In this document: one piece after another, positions 1 to 12,300 of the stretch | Numbering within the stretch: position 1 is the stretch's first letter | Layout of the letters: every line of letters begins with the position of its first letter | Source of the DNA: Immersiella caudata | Lineage: Eukaryota > Ascomycota > Sordariomycetes > Sordariales > Lasiosphaeriaceae | Assembly: GCA_030512335.1 (NCBI GenBank) | Contig: JAULSU010000006.1 | Coordinates: forward strand, 4,216,001 to 4,280,000 | Direction: 5' to 3' | DNA length: 64,000 bases | Position numbers and translations under genes: made by a program | The notes under the pieces: model-generated | The model's database searches: none | What the model was told of the DNA's origin: nothing | Seen by the model: the letters and a program-made list of their open reading frames with translations, nothing else

Positions 1-286
1 CTTGAAGCTTCGGTGGACTTGGCAAGTCGCATACCTAGCCGGCGGCCTCCAACTTCAAGTCAACTTCAATAATGACACCTCGGGCATCCAGGAGGGACGA
101 TCTTCACTGCATCCGCCAAACCATGAATCTACGTCTCTGTTCCAGGCGCTGTGGAACCGAATTGAGCATGTGCATGACATGCGGTAAAGTCCCGAACAGA
201 CTGACGACGCTATGTGTTGATTCCGGATGGACTCGGGATCACGGGTTGCGCTTCCCAACCCAAACACCATCACAGAAATACAACGA

Positions 287-358
287 GGCCTTGTGGCGCA
301 ACGGTAGCGCGTTCGACTCCAGATCGAAAGGTTATCCGTTCAAATCGGGTCAGGGTCA
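287..358 (+). tRNA. tRNA-Trp (anticodon CCA), no intron
   Basis: The stretch folds as a full cloverleaf. The 7-bp acceptor stem pairs 287-293 with 351-357, with two G-U pairs. The D stem is GCGC/GCGC at 296-299 and 307-310. The anticodon stem is TTCGA/TCGAA around loop 317-323, with anticodon CCA at 319-321. The T arm has stem 334-338/346-350 and loop TTCAAAT. The discriminator base is A358. The CCA end is not encoded, as is normal for a nuclear gene. No intron interrupts the anticodon loop. It stands alone, with no protein gene within 1.3 kb downstream. Confidence 0.93.
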
Positions 359-1747
359 AGCTTCTGTTTTTGCATGTGGCACTCCTCAGGGACCCGCACC
401 CCCTTGGCGAGTTCCATGAAGGCAGGTGGGCAAGCGGATGGATCCAGCCATAGTGGGCTTCTTCTGTCGTCCAGGCTTCGGGTTCACAAGTTGGTACAAA
501 GAACTTACGAACGAGCCACTGTGATTCGGATGTGTTGTTTCTGTAGTTGGTGGGGCACATGGATTCTGTTACAGGGAAGTGGCGAGGTATCCCAGCAGAG
601 AATGTAGTACGGGGGAACTCCTCGAATAGTACAAAGCCTACAGCAGGACTGGGAGATAGGCTTGTGGGGTACCATTGGATGCCGGGAGACTTCTCAAGGC
701 AGACAAAGCAACGTGCTCCAACTTGAGGGGACGTTGGCGCCTGCCAGGGGTCGCACAAACAGCACAACGTGAGGGGTACGTGTAAGCAAACATGCCACTC
801 AAATGTGTCGTGTTGAAGGCGACTGAGCGCGGAATTAAAGCCGGGTCCGAGTTTGGCCTGTGTCATTGAGTAAGGAACGCAGAAAATTGCGTATATGTCC
901 GAGGTTGGAGCCGTGATGAGCGGTCGGAAACCGGCAAGGACCAAGTTAATCTCTTGACCCCCCTTTGATATCTTGCCGTTCACTGCCGCAGCTGTCGTGT
1001 AGGGCAGGTCTCTTTACACTGCAATACAGAGGCGTTGTTAATCGTATCGCCGGTTGAGACTCAATAATACCACCTGCCAAGCCTGTCAACGCAGGCCTAG
1101 AATCTCTCGGCAGGGGCTGTTGACCGCATTCCGTCCGCGTATGACGACAGACGACATCGTCGGCAAGGCGGAGACGCTTTTTGGGCTTCGTACGCCCCGC
1201 GGTTGTGCACAGGCAGCCCTCGCATCGTAGCGTCGCAGGAGTCGCGTGGGCGATCCTAAGCGCGCATCCCGTCATGTGGGAGCCAAAATAAATTGGGCTG
1301 CAGCCAAATGCCGAGAGGTGATGGCTCGCGCCTCCCGCGTCCGCTGGCAATTGCGCCTGCTTATTTAGGCAGGAGACAGGGTTGGCTCTGCGGTCAGAGT
1401 CGCCCGTCCACGGATTCATTGTTGCTTCCTTTGATTGCAAAAAGCTACCCTCGAGGCAGGCTCCCCTTTTTCGTGCTGCAGTGGTCGGCAATTGCGACGT
1501 TGGCGTCATGGCGGATGACCATAGACGTGTAACCCATTACGAATCATGGATGGCTGAGAGCGAAGAATGGGCGTTTTATGTGGATGATAGGGAGCAGATT
1601 TAGTATTTAAAGTATGGTATCTGAGTCTATGATGGTGTTACATCTTCTGTCTCGCTACCACTGCCGACATTACGCCAACTTTCTTGGCCGTCCATCTGTG
1701 GTGACACTAAGACGTTTCCGAGCTATCCCAACCAACTGTCCGCAATC
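359..1747. other. Intergenic, no supported gene
   Basis: This 1.4-kb gap lies between tRNA-Trp and the LVIVD-like gene. Open frames on both strands have no signal peptide, domain motif or plausible splice pattern, and one of them runs through the tRNA. A TATTTAAA-like A/T box near 1602-1610 could belong to the downstream gene. Nothing else is visible. Confidence 0.6.
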
Positions 1748-3413
1748 ATGAAGGGGCTCAATGTAGCCGCAGTTCTCCTCACAGGGCTTTTGCCAGTCGT
1801 CTACGGAAAAGAACTTCCACCCGATGATGGAGTCTCTGCATTTTACGACACTGGCGCTGTCCACGAGCAGCTCATGGCCAAGAAGATGGTCAGCAGCTTC
1901 TAAACCCCTGACTCCTGAACCTACACTAACGCTTCAAACAGTCAACCTGGAACCGCCAACGAAGCCGCGGATCGTTCAACTCCCGCAAATGGAAGAGTCG
2001 ACCAGGAGCTAACAACATCGTTTACTGCTCCAACGGCACCGCCAAAGTCATCCCAGGCGACCCCCTCAACACATTCCGCTGCAACAACGTCGACTTTTAC
2101 GACTTTGTCAGCCATGCTGACCTGGGCAGCCAAACCGGGGAGGGTTCTTCCTCCTGGGGATGGACGAGTCCCAACGGCCGGGAGTTTGTCGCCATTGCTC
2201 AAGCAGACGGTGCTGCCTTTGCCGAAATCAACCACCAGGGAAAGCTGGTGTACCTTGGGCGACTACCGCAGTCGCCCGAGGCGCAGCCTAGCATCTGGCG
2301 TGAGATCAGGGGGTATAAGAGTTATATTGTTGTTGGCAGTGAGGCGACCAGTCACGGTGTTCAGATCTTTGATATGAGCAAGGTGTGTTACCCCATACCT
2401 CCAGGTTGAATGGTACTGACATGTCCAGCTCCTCACCGTCGACCCAAAGAAGCCTGTGACGTTCCACCCCAAGAACGACCTAACTGGGTACTGGAACGAC
2501 CTCCCAATTGGCCGTACTCACAATGTGGTTGTCAACGAAGAAAAGCAGTACGGTGTCGCCGTTGGTGCTGCGCCGCGGTCTACTGCCTGCCGTGCTGGTC
2601 TCATCTTCTTCGATCTCAAGGACCCGAGCAAGCCGACATCCTTGGGATGTGCTGCCGGCGATGGATATGTCCATGATGCGCAATGTCTGGTTTATCGTGG
2701 CCCCGACACAAAGTATGCGGGCAGGGATATCTGCTATGGGTATAACGAGGACACTTTGACCATGTGAGCCCCTATCCCAGAGCACCTTGGGGAATCAACA
2801 CGGTGGAAACTCTTCTGACACCCCACAGCTACGACGTCACGAACAAGAACGCAACCAACATTATCTCTCGCACAACCTACACCGGAGCAAGCTGTACGCC
2901 TCCCTCCCTTTCCCCTTCTCTGCCCACTCAGTCCGTGCTAACAACATCAAAGACACCCACCAAGGCTGGGTAACAAACACCGAATGGCAAGAATTCCTCC
3001 TCCTCGACGACGAACTCGACGAGTCCAACTCCGCCGGCCCCGCAAACTCCGGCTTCCCCATAACCTACATTTGGGACATCCGCTCCCTCGAAGCGCCGAA
3101 ACAAACTGGCTTCTACCGCAGCAGCGCCTACGGCATCGACCACAACCAATTCGTCATCAATGGTCTTGCCTACCAGAGTAACTACGGCGCTGGTCTGCGT
3201 ATTCTAGATGTGAGGAGTATTTCGTCGGATCCGACCGGTGCCGGGGTCAAGGAGTTGGGGTATTTTGATATTTACCCCGAGGATGATGGGGAGCCGAATG
3301 GAGGGGTGGTGGACTTTGTGGGGACGTGGAGTCATTATCCGTTTTTTAAGAGTGGGTATATTTTGGTGAATACTATTGAGAGGGGGGCTTTCGTGGTTAA
3401 GTTGAGGAAGTAG
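1748..3413 (+). CDS. Secreted LVIVD-repeat / choice-of-anchor-B-like protein
   Basis: Five exons (1748-1888, 1942-2382, 2429-2763, 2829-2893, 2953-3413) join in frame to a 480-residue protein. The start at 1748 gives a signal peptide (MKGLNVAAVLLTGLLPVVYG). The body repeats beta-propeller-like blades, each ending in a strand of the type GVQIFDMS, GLIFFDLKDPSKP, YIWDIRSLEAP and GLRILDVRS. This is the pattern of the LVIVD / choice-of-anchor-B family. The family is extracellular in bacteria and fungi and has no established enzyme activity. The histidine-containing blade motifs (RTHNVVVNEE, VHDAQCLVYRG, DHNQFVINGL) are regularly spaced. The last intron has a good branch point (GTGCTAAC). The fold call is fairly firm; the function is unknown. 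Confidence 0.82.
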
Positions 3414-3991
3414 GGCGGTGAATGGAGGGAAAGGTGCGGGGGTGAGAATGAGGGTTGGACTTTCAGGTTGCTGCAAGGTCATTGCGGGGGACGGAAAGCG
3501 TGGCGGTGTCGGGATGATGATGTAACAAAGGCTGGCACGGGAACCAACCATGGAACTGGAAATACTTGAATTAGAGAGGCGCAGTACAATTTGGTTAGAT
3601 TTCCCTTGTTCCTCAAGACCCGAAGCATTGTCCTGAAAGTTGCAGGAATTGTCGTAACTCAGCCAAGACCTCCTTCGAGTGTGCCAACAAAGACCACGAG
3701 GACGCCAGGATGAAAGTTGTGCCATTTCTGCGGAGGCTTGTACCGCAGATGGGTAGAATAATATCATTGCCTTTTCTAAGGGCTTTATATATTTGGGGAG
3801 TACTGCTCAATGATATTTAAAGTCCACCTTGACCCCTATGTTCTGCATCCACATTCTTCACTCACTTACTCCCATCTTCTCTTCCTGACAACAGAGCAAT
3901 AGCAAATAACAGCCTTTATCGCTCTGTGTGACAGGTCAGGTACCTGACTTGAACGACCGAGAAACCATAAATCCTTACAATCACGACTAAC
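3414..3991. other. Intergenic, no supported gene
   Basis: This 578-bp spacer lies between two plus-strand genes. It holds the 3' region of the LVIVD-like gene and the promoter of the next ORF. Short minus-strand frames overlap the upstream gene and look like shadows. Confidence 0.5.
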
Positions 3992-4567
3992 ATGGCCCGT
4001 GGTCGTAAGTTCACCCGTCTTAACTGGACCGCCCCGTACCAGACCGGGAAGACCTCCACCAACCCCGCAGATACCATTCCAATTCCCACGGTCAAGGCCG
4101 ATCGCACCAACCTCCAGGTTGCGGAGAAGATACCCTACGCCAGCTACTCAGCCGCAGCTACTGCGCCCAAGCCCAAGTCCAAGCTCCCGCCCAAGCGTAC
4201 TCCTGCCGCTGAGCAAACCGAGGACATCGAGGAAATCGAGTGGGAAACTCACCTCCTCGGTGAGGATGAGGACGAGCCCAAGCCTGAGCCCAAGCCTAAG
4301 GAGGTTCGGGAGCGCAGCTATAAGCCCAAGTATTGGACCGCAGTGGTGACTGACAAGGATGGGTTCCAGTACAAGTGCAAACGCATCTCATCTCCTTTGA
4401 TGGCGGGAAGACCTGGGATCCGGTGGAGAAGGCTGAGAAGACCAAAGATCGCACCCGACCCCGCTGCTGCCGCTTCCAAAAATTTCTACCGGGCTCAGCA
4501 ATTCGCGCTGGGCTCGCTAGAAAGGTACGGTGCAACAAGTCTAGGAGTTGAGCTCCTGGAATGGTGA
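3992..4567 (+). CDS. Hypothetical Lys/Pro/Glu-rich protein (191 aa), possibly frameshifted
   Basis: An uninterrupted frame begins at a good context (ACATGGCC) and opens MARGRKFTRLNWTAPYQTGK. The middle is rich in Pro, Lys and Glu, with APKPKSK-like and EDEPKPEPKPKE-like stretches, and looks disordered. It then has a more ordinary segment (YWTAVVTDKDGFQYKCK). Past about 4385 the composition in this frame turns basic and irregular. The frame one base away reads FDGGKTWDPVEKAEKTKD from 4398, which looks like a natural continuation and stops near 4552. I therefore suspect either a missed splice or a single-base indel at 4375-4400. No family was recognised. Confidence 0.5.
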   Translation: MARGRKFTRLNWTAPYQTGKTSTNPADTIPIPTVKADRTNLQVAEKIPYASYSAAATAPKPKSKLPPKRTPAAEQTEDIEEIEWETHLLGEDEDEPKPEPKPKEVRERSYKPKYWTAVVTDKDGFQYKCKRISSPLMAGRPGIRWRRLRRPKIAPDPAAAASKNFYRAQQFALGSLERYGATSLGVELLEW

Positions 4568-4720
4568 GTGGCCTGGAGAGGAGCGGTGACCAAGAGGGAA
4601 AATGGAGAAGGAATACACGACCAAAAAAAAATAAGAAACACAGGAATGATATTTGATGAACGGTCCATGCAAGATTTGATTTGATGAAGGACAGTAGTGA
4701 TATATGCTAGAGATATGCTC

Positions 4721-5623
4721 TTATCCGCTCCAGACCTTCGGGCCGGGAACGATATAGGTTCCTGGATGATCGTACGAATAGCCTGCTACCTGCTTATGGA
4801 TGTTCATGGCGATGCCGGGATCCCTTTTCATCGTTAGTACATGCGGTGAGCTGATAAAAAACAAAAAAAAAGGAGGATAATCTTACGATGACTTGTATGC
4901 TCCCGGAAACTTTACCAAGGGACCGGGGGTGCCGTTGCCGCCGTTGTTTACCTTGACTGCACGGTGTTAGATTATATCTCCGGTGTTCTTTTCAACGGGG
5001 CAACAAACCTTGGTAGCAAGTCATGTACAGCTGAGCGGGTTGGCTGTGCAGCGCGATAACCTCTGCGCGAACCAGATATTCGCCCGACGGAATGCTCTTG
5101 GGGACTAACACCACTGGTCAGCAGGGGATTCGGGCGTGCTTCTTTGATGCGGGCGCGTCATACTAATAAATGACTTCTTTCCGCAGTTCTTGTTCATCTT
5201 CTCGGTTCCCCAGGCATCCGTAGTGGTGATGGCTGGATCTAAGCCGTCTTCGGCCACCTTGAACCAGTCGGACGAGCCGTCCGCAGTAGCTGCATTCGCA
5301 ACTTTGCTCATGTAGATGATGACTGGGCCGAAATGATTGCCTCCGATCGCCGAGTCCTTTCCGCATTTTCTCTCTCCGTTCGGTTGAGGGTGCATCTCAA
5401 CAGTGAGGCTCTCACCAGCGTCGATCGCGCAGGTGGCACTCGCCTTGGAAGGTCCGGCGTTGCATCGCACGTCGGCGCTATTGACGTTTGTCACCGGGCT
5501 GTTGCTTCTCGGTAAACGGGCGCAGGACGTTCCTTTATCTTCAGCAGCAACCCACAGCTGCTGGAAGAGGGAATGGGCGTTTGCTGCCGAAGCGGCGAGC
5601 AGAAGATGGTGGAGGTACTTCAT
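4721..5623 (-). CDS. AA9 lytic polysaccharide monooxygenase (no CBM1)
   Basis: Four exons (5164-5623, 5009-5104, 4887-4956, 4721-4823) join to 242 residues. The signal peptide ends ANA, leaving His17 as the mature N-terminus, the first ligand of the copper histidine brace. The second His lies in GGNHFGPVIIYM. The axial Tyr and conserved Cys lie in the QLYMTCYQ motif. Other family motifs are IPSGEYLVRAEVIALH, LVKFPGAYK, DPGIAMNI and the C-terminal YIVPGPKVW. The family cleaves cellulose, and sometimes hemicellulose, oxidatively outside the cell, using electrons from partners such as GMC dehydrogenases. No carbohydrate-binding module follows the catalytic domain. Branch points such as GTACTAAC support the introns. 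Confidence 0.93.
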
Positions 5624-5692
5624 CGTTTCGGAGGATGCAGTGGTTCGAGGAAGACGATTGTGTCCGTGAGAAAGATTTGAGAGACTCTGCCG

Positions 5693-5699
5693 GTTATAA
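5693..5699 (-). promoter_or_regulatory. TATA-like box of the AA9 gene
   Basis: On the minus strand the sequence reads CTTATAACCG, about 70-75 bp upstream of the AA9 start codon at 5623. That distance is normal for a fungal TATA element with a short 5' leader. Confidence 0.4.
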
Positions 5700-6609
5700 G
5701 GACGAAGCTGTGGTCATCTGCCGCGGCCCTTTCCGTCTCGTGACTTGTACATATTGGTGTGTCGTGTAAATAAATTATGGCGACAGGGGGTGCCTATAAC
5801 ATGGACAAATATGCCAAATGCCGGCATTGGGCAGGATGGGGTAATGTGGGGAAAAGGACACTAAAAGCTCCACTCAAGTAAATGAATTAAGAGTGCGGCC
5901 TTTTCCGCCCAAAATGGGATTTGCGCACTCCTTGGCCGATGATGGGTTTAGTTCCCCCCGGGTTCAGTTTCAAAATCAAGTGCTTCCTCAAAAGCGTCGT
6001 TCCAGCTGCTGGCATACGGTTTGGCTAGCACGTTAAGGATGGATGGATTTTGGTGGCACTCTTGCCTTCAAGCCAGCTTGAGGGCCAAGTACGCTAATTT
6101 TCATCAATGTGATCCCTTGTAGGCGTCGTTGGCCGATTGATATACAGCTGGTCTCGCATCATATGCCGCTCGAAAGGCAGAGTTTGTTGATCAGCCATGG
6201 CGCTTGAAGAGATTTACGCTAGTCGGGAACCCACGAAGCGAGACCTGGGCTGAGGAGCTGTCGGTCGTGCAATGCCGTCCGAATAGAGTCAGCCAATCAG
6301 GACACATGGGGCAAAACAAATGATGCAGCTGGCTCTGAGACCTATCAGACACGCGCGTGGAGAATTGGTGATGGTGACATCATGACTTTGTTTGTCCTTC
6401 ACAATGACGCTAAGATCCATCGCATCGCCCGATTCAGCCAAAACGGTTGGGCATGATGCCCTGACCCGAAACCAAGGGCCAGTGGGTATAACTGGGAGTG
6501 CCATGTATTCGGGATCTTTGGCAACAGTTCATCTGCAACCAAAGCGATCATCTCTTCGATTTCCATTGAACCAAAACTCAGTTGCGACAGGGACGGCATA
6601 TTTGTCGCA
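5700..6609. other. Divergent intergenic region, no supported gene
   Basis: This is shared upstream DNA between the minus-strand AA9 gene and the plus-strand DUF3292 gene. No convincing ORF is present; the short frames lack any family motif. Confidence 0.5.
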
Positions 6610-8873
6610 ATGGGTACCGTGAAAGACGGAACTGGCGGGTTTCCCGAGAACCGGGAACCCAGTGAATTAGGGGACAGTCCTCATGTCCGTGACCTTGGAT
6701 GGAACGATCCTGACGATGCATCCGAAGAGCTCGTCCCCGGCTTGCCAAACCAAGAGCTCTGGAAATTACTTCGTCGGTTCAACAAACAAACCTACTACGT
6801 CAAGGCAGTCCTTGAAGATCCGGTGCGTATTCCACGTTTCCGCTCGAGCACATTACCAATTCTGACTTCCTGCCCGCAGGCAAACGGCTTGGACCTCGAA
6901 ATCACAAACGACGAAGTCTTCACACCAGTCAAGTTCAAAACACACCTCGAAAGACTCTACATGACCGTCTTTGTCGGGGCTTTCCACCTCTGGAAACACA
7001 TCACTCGCCTTCGGTCCTGGCAGGAATGGCGACGAACGTTGACATTCCTCACAGCGTATTCGATCGCCTGGACCTTGGACTCCCTCCTCGTCTCATTCCT
7101 AGCCTTTTTGGTAGTCCTCATTCTCTTTCCGTCCTCTCGGTCATTGTGCTTTCCACCTGCTCCGCCATCATTGATTGACAGTTCGACTGGAGGTGTCAAG
7201 AGACCGGCGGCGGGTGTGCTGGGCTCGGGGGACTCCCTGACGGGAGCGCCGGAGAAGTATCCTGGCGAGGCGGTGGAGCAGGAGGCGCATAGTGCTGTGA
7301 ATAGTGTTATAACTGTGAGTCTTCTTCCATTATATGGGGGTTGCATCAGCTGACACCAGACGCCCCTTTCTCAGCTCGCGGTTGGCTTGGCGGGCGACAC
7401 GAACCCCGAATGTGAGTTAATTACCTTTGCTCCCTGGCCACCACATTCTTCTTCATCACCCGAACCGTGTGCGTTGAGCTGACCTTTGCGACTCAAGACA
7501 TCGGCGATATCAAGTACGAAACCGGCAACGTCCGCTCTGTCGAGCAAGACAAAACGAAGAAGCCAGTATCCGATGCCGTGTTTCAAGAAGCTGCCACTGT
7601 TTCTCATTTCATTTCAATGGTCAGGAAACGCTGAGTCTCAGTCACAACGAACGGCATGAAGATGGGCTGACACACACAGATTGCGGACACGTACGAGAGA
7701 TTTGGCAACGCCCTGAACCCAACCGAGCCTTTTCCCACACGTCGGCCACGGGTGGTTCTCGCATCGTGCTTGCTCCCTCCCATCTTGATCCTACAGCTAC
7801 TAACGGCCCATGCCCTCTTCAAAGCGACGGGCTTTGTGGTGGGACTGGTGGTGTTTGGAGATCCAATCTGGAGGAGGACCGTCGACTTCCTTGACCGGTA
7901 AGCGGCCACAACATCCGACACCGAACAACTTCGAAATGAGGGATGACAAAACTAACACCGTATTTTCCACAGAAGATGTCCCGACTGGAGGTCCCGCATC
8001 GACCCGCGCAACACCATCTTCTGCAACATTCCAACCAACATCCAACTCACTCTAACCCTCCTCCGCATCGCCGAAGCCAACCACGCACCCCTACCACCCG
8101 CCCCAGGAGGACAAAAACCACCTCAGATGGAAGTTCCCCCCGACGCACAAACTGGCCTAGGTGAAACCCTCGGTAAGTCCCCCAACCCCCTTTCTTTCTC
8201 ACATATACACCCCCTCTAACCCTCCCACCTCAGGTATCCCCCAAGAACAAGTAAACCTCGCAATGCAACCCGACCCCGAAAAGAAAGCCGAAGCCGAAGA
8301 CAAGCCTCAAGCCCACATGACGAAGAAGCACAACCGGATTCTCAACTTTGTGAAAGGTCTCGTGAAAGGGGGCGTCAACACCGGTATCGCAGCCGATCGG
8401 GCGACGGCCCGCATGGGACTTGAAAAGGCAAAGTTCAGAGCTGGTGTCGTGAGAAGTGGCCCGAGACCTCGCGCCGGACCGGAAAGGTTCCCGGCTAGGT
8501 TTGAAGGGAAGAAGGGGAATGTGGTTGTGAATACATTGGCGAAGACGCCGTGTGTGTCGTGGGTTGGCGGGGGCGGGGAGGTGAAGTGGACGATGGATGT
8601 GTCGGAAATGTCGGTATGGCTTCCTTTGGTTAGATGGGATTGGTGGATAGGAAGTTAGTGTTAACAGTGCGTCTACAGGAAATCCAAAAGATTGGCGGGA
8701 TGGGGTGGAAGACGAAGATTGCGGTGGGCTGGGCGACTGGTGATGAGGTGCAAGATGGGCTTTTGATCAGGGTCGCGACGAGTGATGAGATTCATCTTAC
8801 TGCCATGCCGTCGAGGGATGAGTTGTTCAATCGTCTGGTGGCGATTGGGAATCAGAACTGGGGTGAGTGGTAG
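6610..8873 (+). CDS. DUF3292 family membrane protein
   Basis: Eight exons can be followed, with introns near 6823-6879, 7315-7374, 7411-7499, 7620-7680, 7901-7971, 8172-8233 and 8613-8679. Recognised family blocks in order are the N-terminal LPNQELWKLLRRFNKQTYYVK, a membrane-entering segment near TLTFLTAYSIAWTLDSLLVS, the TGGVKRPAAGVLGSGDS block, a second hydrophobic segment (ASCLLPPILILQLLTAH), and the C-terminal IGGMGWKTKIAVGWATG and LTAMPSRDELFNRLVAIG. These match Pfam DUF3292, an Ascomycete family of unknown role. The protein probably spans the membrane two to four times. The stop TAG at 8871 lies just before a G19 homopolymer. Confidence 0.85.
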
Positions 8874-8908
8874 GGGACCTGTTGAGAAGGGTGTGCGAAT
8901 GCCCTTGC

Positions 8909-8927
8909 GGGGGGGGGGGGGGGGGGG
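8909..8927. repeat. Poly-G tract, G19
   Basis: Nineteen uninterrupted G residues lie 36 bp past the DUF3292 stop codon, within its probable 3' UTR or terminator. Confidence 0.9.
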
Positions 8928-9081
8928 AGGGGACATCTGCTCAAGCTCTGTGTGTGAACATATTTTAAGATTACCCACAAGGAACATCATACAGGGAACA
9001 AAAAACTCAGGACAATATTTGCGGGCATTTGTATCTTGCATTGCTGAAACTCGAAATGTCCAAGCAGCCCGAGGTGGCCCC

Positions 9082-9379
9082 CTAGAACGGCCAACGGCCA
9101 CACCACCCCGTCCCTTCCTTCTGCACCATCTTGAGAACCTTCTCGGTGATAGGATAGTTGATCTGCGCGGCCCTGTTCGTCGCAATGTTGTCTTCGATGG
9201 CGGCTTCCTTGTAAATCGTGAGTCGTCCGGTGCCGATGGGCGCATTGACCTGCACGGACTGGCCCTGCGCCGTATTCCTCCAGACCACCAACTTGGCATC
9301 GACGATTTCGCGGCCCTATCGTGGGTGCCTGTCGTTAGAACTGAGATCTTCATGGGCTCAGGAAAGCAGTGTTTACCAT
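9082..9379 (-). CDS. Small hypothetical protein, N-terminus uncertain
   Basis: A 69-codon frame ends at 9082. It joins through a plausible intron (donor at 9376, acceptor at 9316) to MGREIVDAKLVVWRN and then TAQGQSVQVNAPIGTG, giving about 77 residues ending GTGWCGRWPF. A first exon of just an ATG is unlikely. The same frame continues upstream as LPVCYT, so an exon further upstream is probably missing. No signal peptide or known domain was found. The even composition and clean splice site argue for a real gene, but its extent is unsettled. Confidence 0.4.
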
Positions 9380-9399
9380 GGTGTAGCAGACGGGCAGGC

Positions 9400-12300
9400 A
9401 CTTGAGGAGAGACGGTTATCTTTTAGCTTGAAAGCCTATTTACATCTACATCTAGCTGTAGTAACATTATGACAGTCGGTTATATATGTATTTCAAAGGC
9501 CGGACTTATCCAAAGGACTTACTGAGTTCTCCAAACACTTCATTTCTTTAATAACATAAAGTTAACAGTTTACAGGCGTCTTCGCAGTGTAGAGACGTTC
9601 ACAGGAGCAAGCTTACACTGCTGGAAAGTTAGGTCTATTAAAGTTATAGGCCTTTAATTCTATATTACCCTTTTGTAACTTGTCAGAGGATAGAAAGAGG
9701 GATAGCATAATATCCTAAGAAGTTCAAACCAACACATTTAACTTAACCACCCCAGGCCGCACGTATGGAGACTTACAAGAGTCTGAAATGCCCAAGCACT
9801 TTTTAACTTTTTCTCGTAGACCAGCGAGATCAGAGAGTCGTAGCTGAATCCCCAAGTCAAGAACAGGAAGCCGGAGAATTTCAGCACTCAGCATGAGTCA
9901 AGACTTGGACAGGGGCGTAGATAACACTACGCCTGTTACCTAAGTATGGGGGTCAAGATACCACACAGCAAGACTTGGAGCATATGGTATCATTCTGGTG
10001 GCTTTGCATTGGGATTTTTAGATCTCAACTGGCAGGGCCCAGTAGAGCAAACTTCCACATTGAGAATATATTTTGCCGCCGACACCTAGGGGGGAAACAG
10101 CGTTGTTTTCAACAGGGCGGTCATTTTCATACTCGACTCGTTTCATGTTCTTACGAATTCTCTGCGTGGTCACACACAAGCGGCCACTGCTCGCCGATTA
10201 CGAGCCGGCATAATTGCGGGTCGAATGTTGGTGGCGCCCCCGCACCCGCACCGGGTGGCGCCGTGTGGGTATCACTACCGGGTCTGAGCGGGAGGCCAGC
10301 CGTTCGGCATTTTGTGCGTCCTGCAAGTCAGTTTGTTTGCTGTCCGACGCTCCACATTTCCCCGGACATCGGACGGCCAATGATTGACAAACAATCGGGA
10401 CTACTTCCGGCCTGCTCTCTCAGGGGCAGGAAGAGCCGGAAGAATTTTTTATTGCTCCGATGTCCGCAACTTTATGGACCACATCTCACTTCCGGAAATT
10501 GAAGGCCCTCGGCCATAGGATACAATATTCCGAGCGGTCTTTGACGTTCATTCGTTGGAATCACTCTCGGTGCGATTCAGGGGCATACCTGGAAGCGATG
10601 ACCAGCGTTGGATCAGGCCCAGAGGCAATCCAACCGGGATGAATCGAGTCTCAGCTCCTTCCTAAACTGGGCCTGCCTTCCGTGTCTCCCAAATCAGCCC
10701 GGATAGGCGGCACCTTGCCACTGCAAGTTTTCCGTTTTTTTTTTTTTTTTCCAGGCACGACGTGATCTTGCACAATACTTCCAATGGAGCTGTGATAGCA
10801 AGGCCAAGTCGCGGAGGGCAGGGCGTAGCCCCTTTTCTCGAAAACACAATGAATTGGAGGCGGAGGAGCGCCCCAATGAATCCGTTGCGCTTAACAGGAA
10901 TTTGTGTGGTGACGAATCAATTTGAGAAGATAAACACACGACTTTTGCAACAGTTTCCCCCAGAGGTGCCAAGGCGGCGCATTTCTCTTTGACCTGGAAA
11001 CATGAGATACCCTCTCGTAGCGCTCCAATCGCAACACCAACGAGGCATCCCCTTCTGGTCCAGTCGGGCATCCTCCAGAGAGGTCATGCGATCCACCCTC
11101 AAGGTTTCAGGCTAAATCCACATCTATCGTGGGGAGGCTCAACCATGGTGCAACCAAACCTGACAGCTTCGATGCGGGGGGGGGGGGGGGGGGGCGTTCT
11201 TCCCCACACTCGGTTCAACGCAATTGGGGATCATGATCTCCAAGATTTGGTCCTGAATATCACTCCGTTGATCTCCTCCTTTCCTCCTTTGCGAGTACAT
11301 ATGCACGGGAAAATATTCTCCAAGATCCCTCATCCCCGCATGGCACATGGCATTTTAGCCGCCAGGAGTCTCCCGCCCTGCAAAAAAGAAAAAAAAAACA
11401 CCTCCCAGAAGATTCTTCATCTATCCACATCACACTTGGACCCGGAACGTGATTCCTTCTCCCGCAACCATGACAAGTTGGGGGCGACATTTTGCCGGCT
11501 TGAGGGTGCGACCTGGCCTCGGAGTGAACGGGGAATAAATACCGGCAGGGCTTGGCAGCGGCTTGGCATGTTTGGGAAAATGCCACAGTCTCCGCCAGTG
11601 TATTGAGCATTCTGGGGTAAAACCGCGGCTGGGATATTAGGTTGGTTCGTGGAGAACCTTGTTGTTTTGAAGAGGGAGGGTGCGGGTATTAGCACAGTGG
11701 CACTGAACAGCCTGTTAGGCTGGGACTTTGTAATTCCCGGAACCGTCTTGCATATGACCGTCGCCGGTCAGTGCTCGCCGGAACGGGGTACTGGAATTTG
11801 CAGATCTTCGTCTGAAACTCACAGCGTAACCGGGACGGTCCCCTCTGTGAGGAGGGACGGTGCGCAACTGGATTTGATGCCTCGAAAATTGCTGGAGGTG
11901 ATGATATCTGCTGAACACAGATCACTGGGAGTGTCACCGTGTGAGAAAATGAAATGCCATGGATGCATGTGCATCTCGAAGTGGTCAAGCCGTGTGTGTG
12001 TGTGAGAATCGTCCTCCGCCATTACGCTGTGTTTCTTGTCCGCAATTTCCTGGCTCTTGCCATTGCCTTGCATCTGACGGGGGGAGAAAATGCGTTCGTG
12101 TCCGTAGTTCCCATTTAGTTTACACACCTGAGGTAGGACTGCGTACTCCTGAAAGAATGGCTTGTCACAACCACGGGGAGCATGTCTTGCATTAAGATGC
12201 TGTTCGCCAATGTGCCGCCCGGTTCCCAGGTTCATTATTGCGGGCACGGGGCTTACACCCCACCCGACCACAGTCTGCATACCAGTCCCACCCACCACGG

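Noticed and set aside
270..983. Minus-strand open frame of 237 codons
   Set aside because: It runs across tRNA-Trp and has no domain, signal or homology-like pattern.
946..1509. Minus-strand frame of 187 codons
   Set aside because: Composition is random-looking, with no recognised motif and no support from splice sites.
9975..10502. Plus-strand frame of 175 codons in gene-poor DNA
   Set aside because: No signal peptide, domain or intron pattern, and codon use is unlike neighbouring genes.
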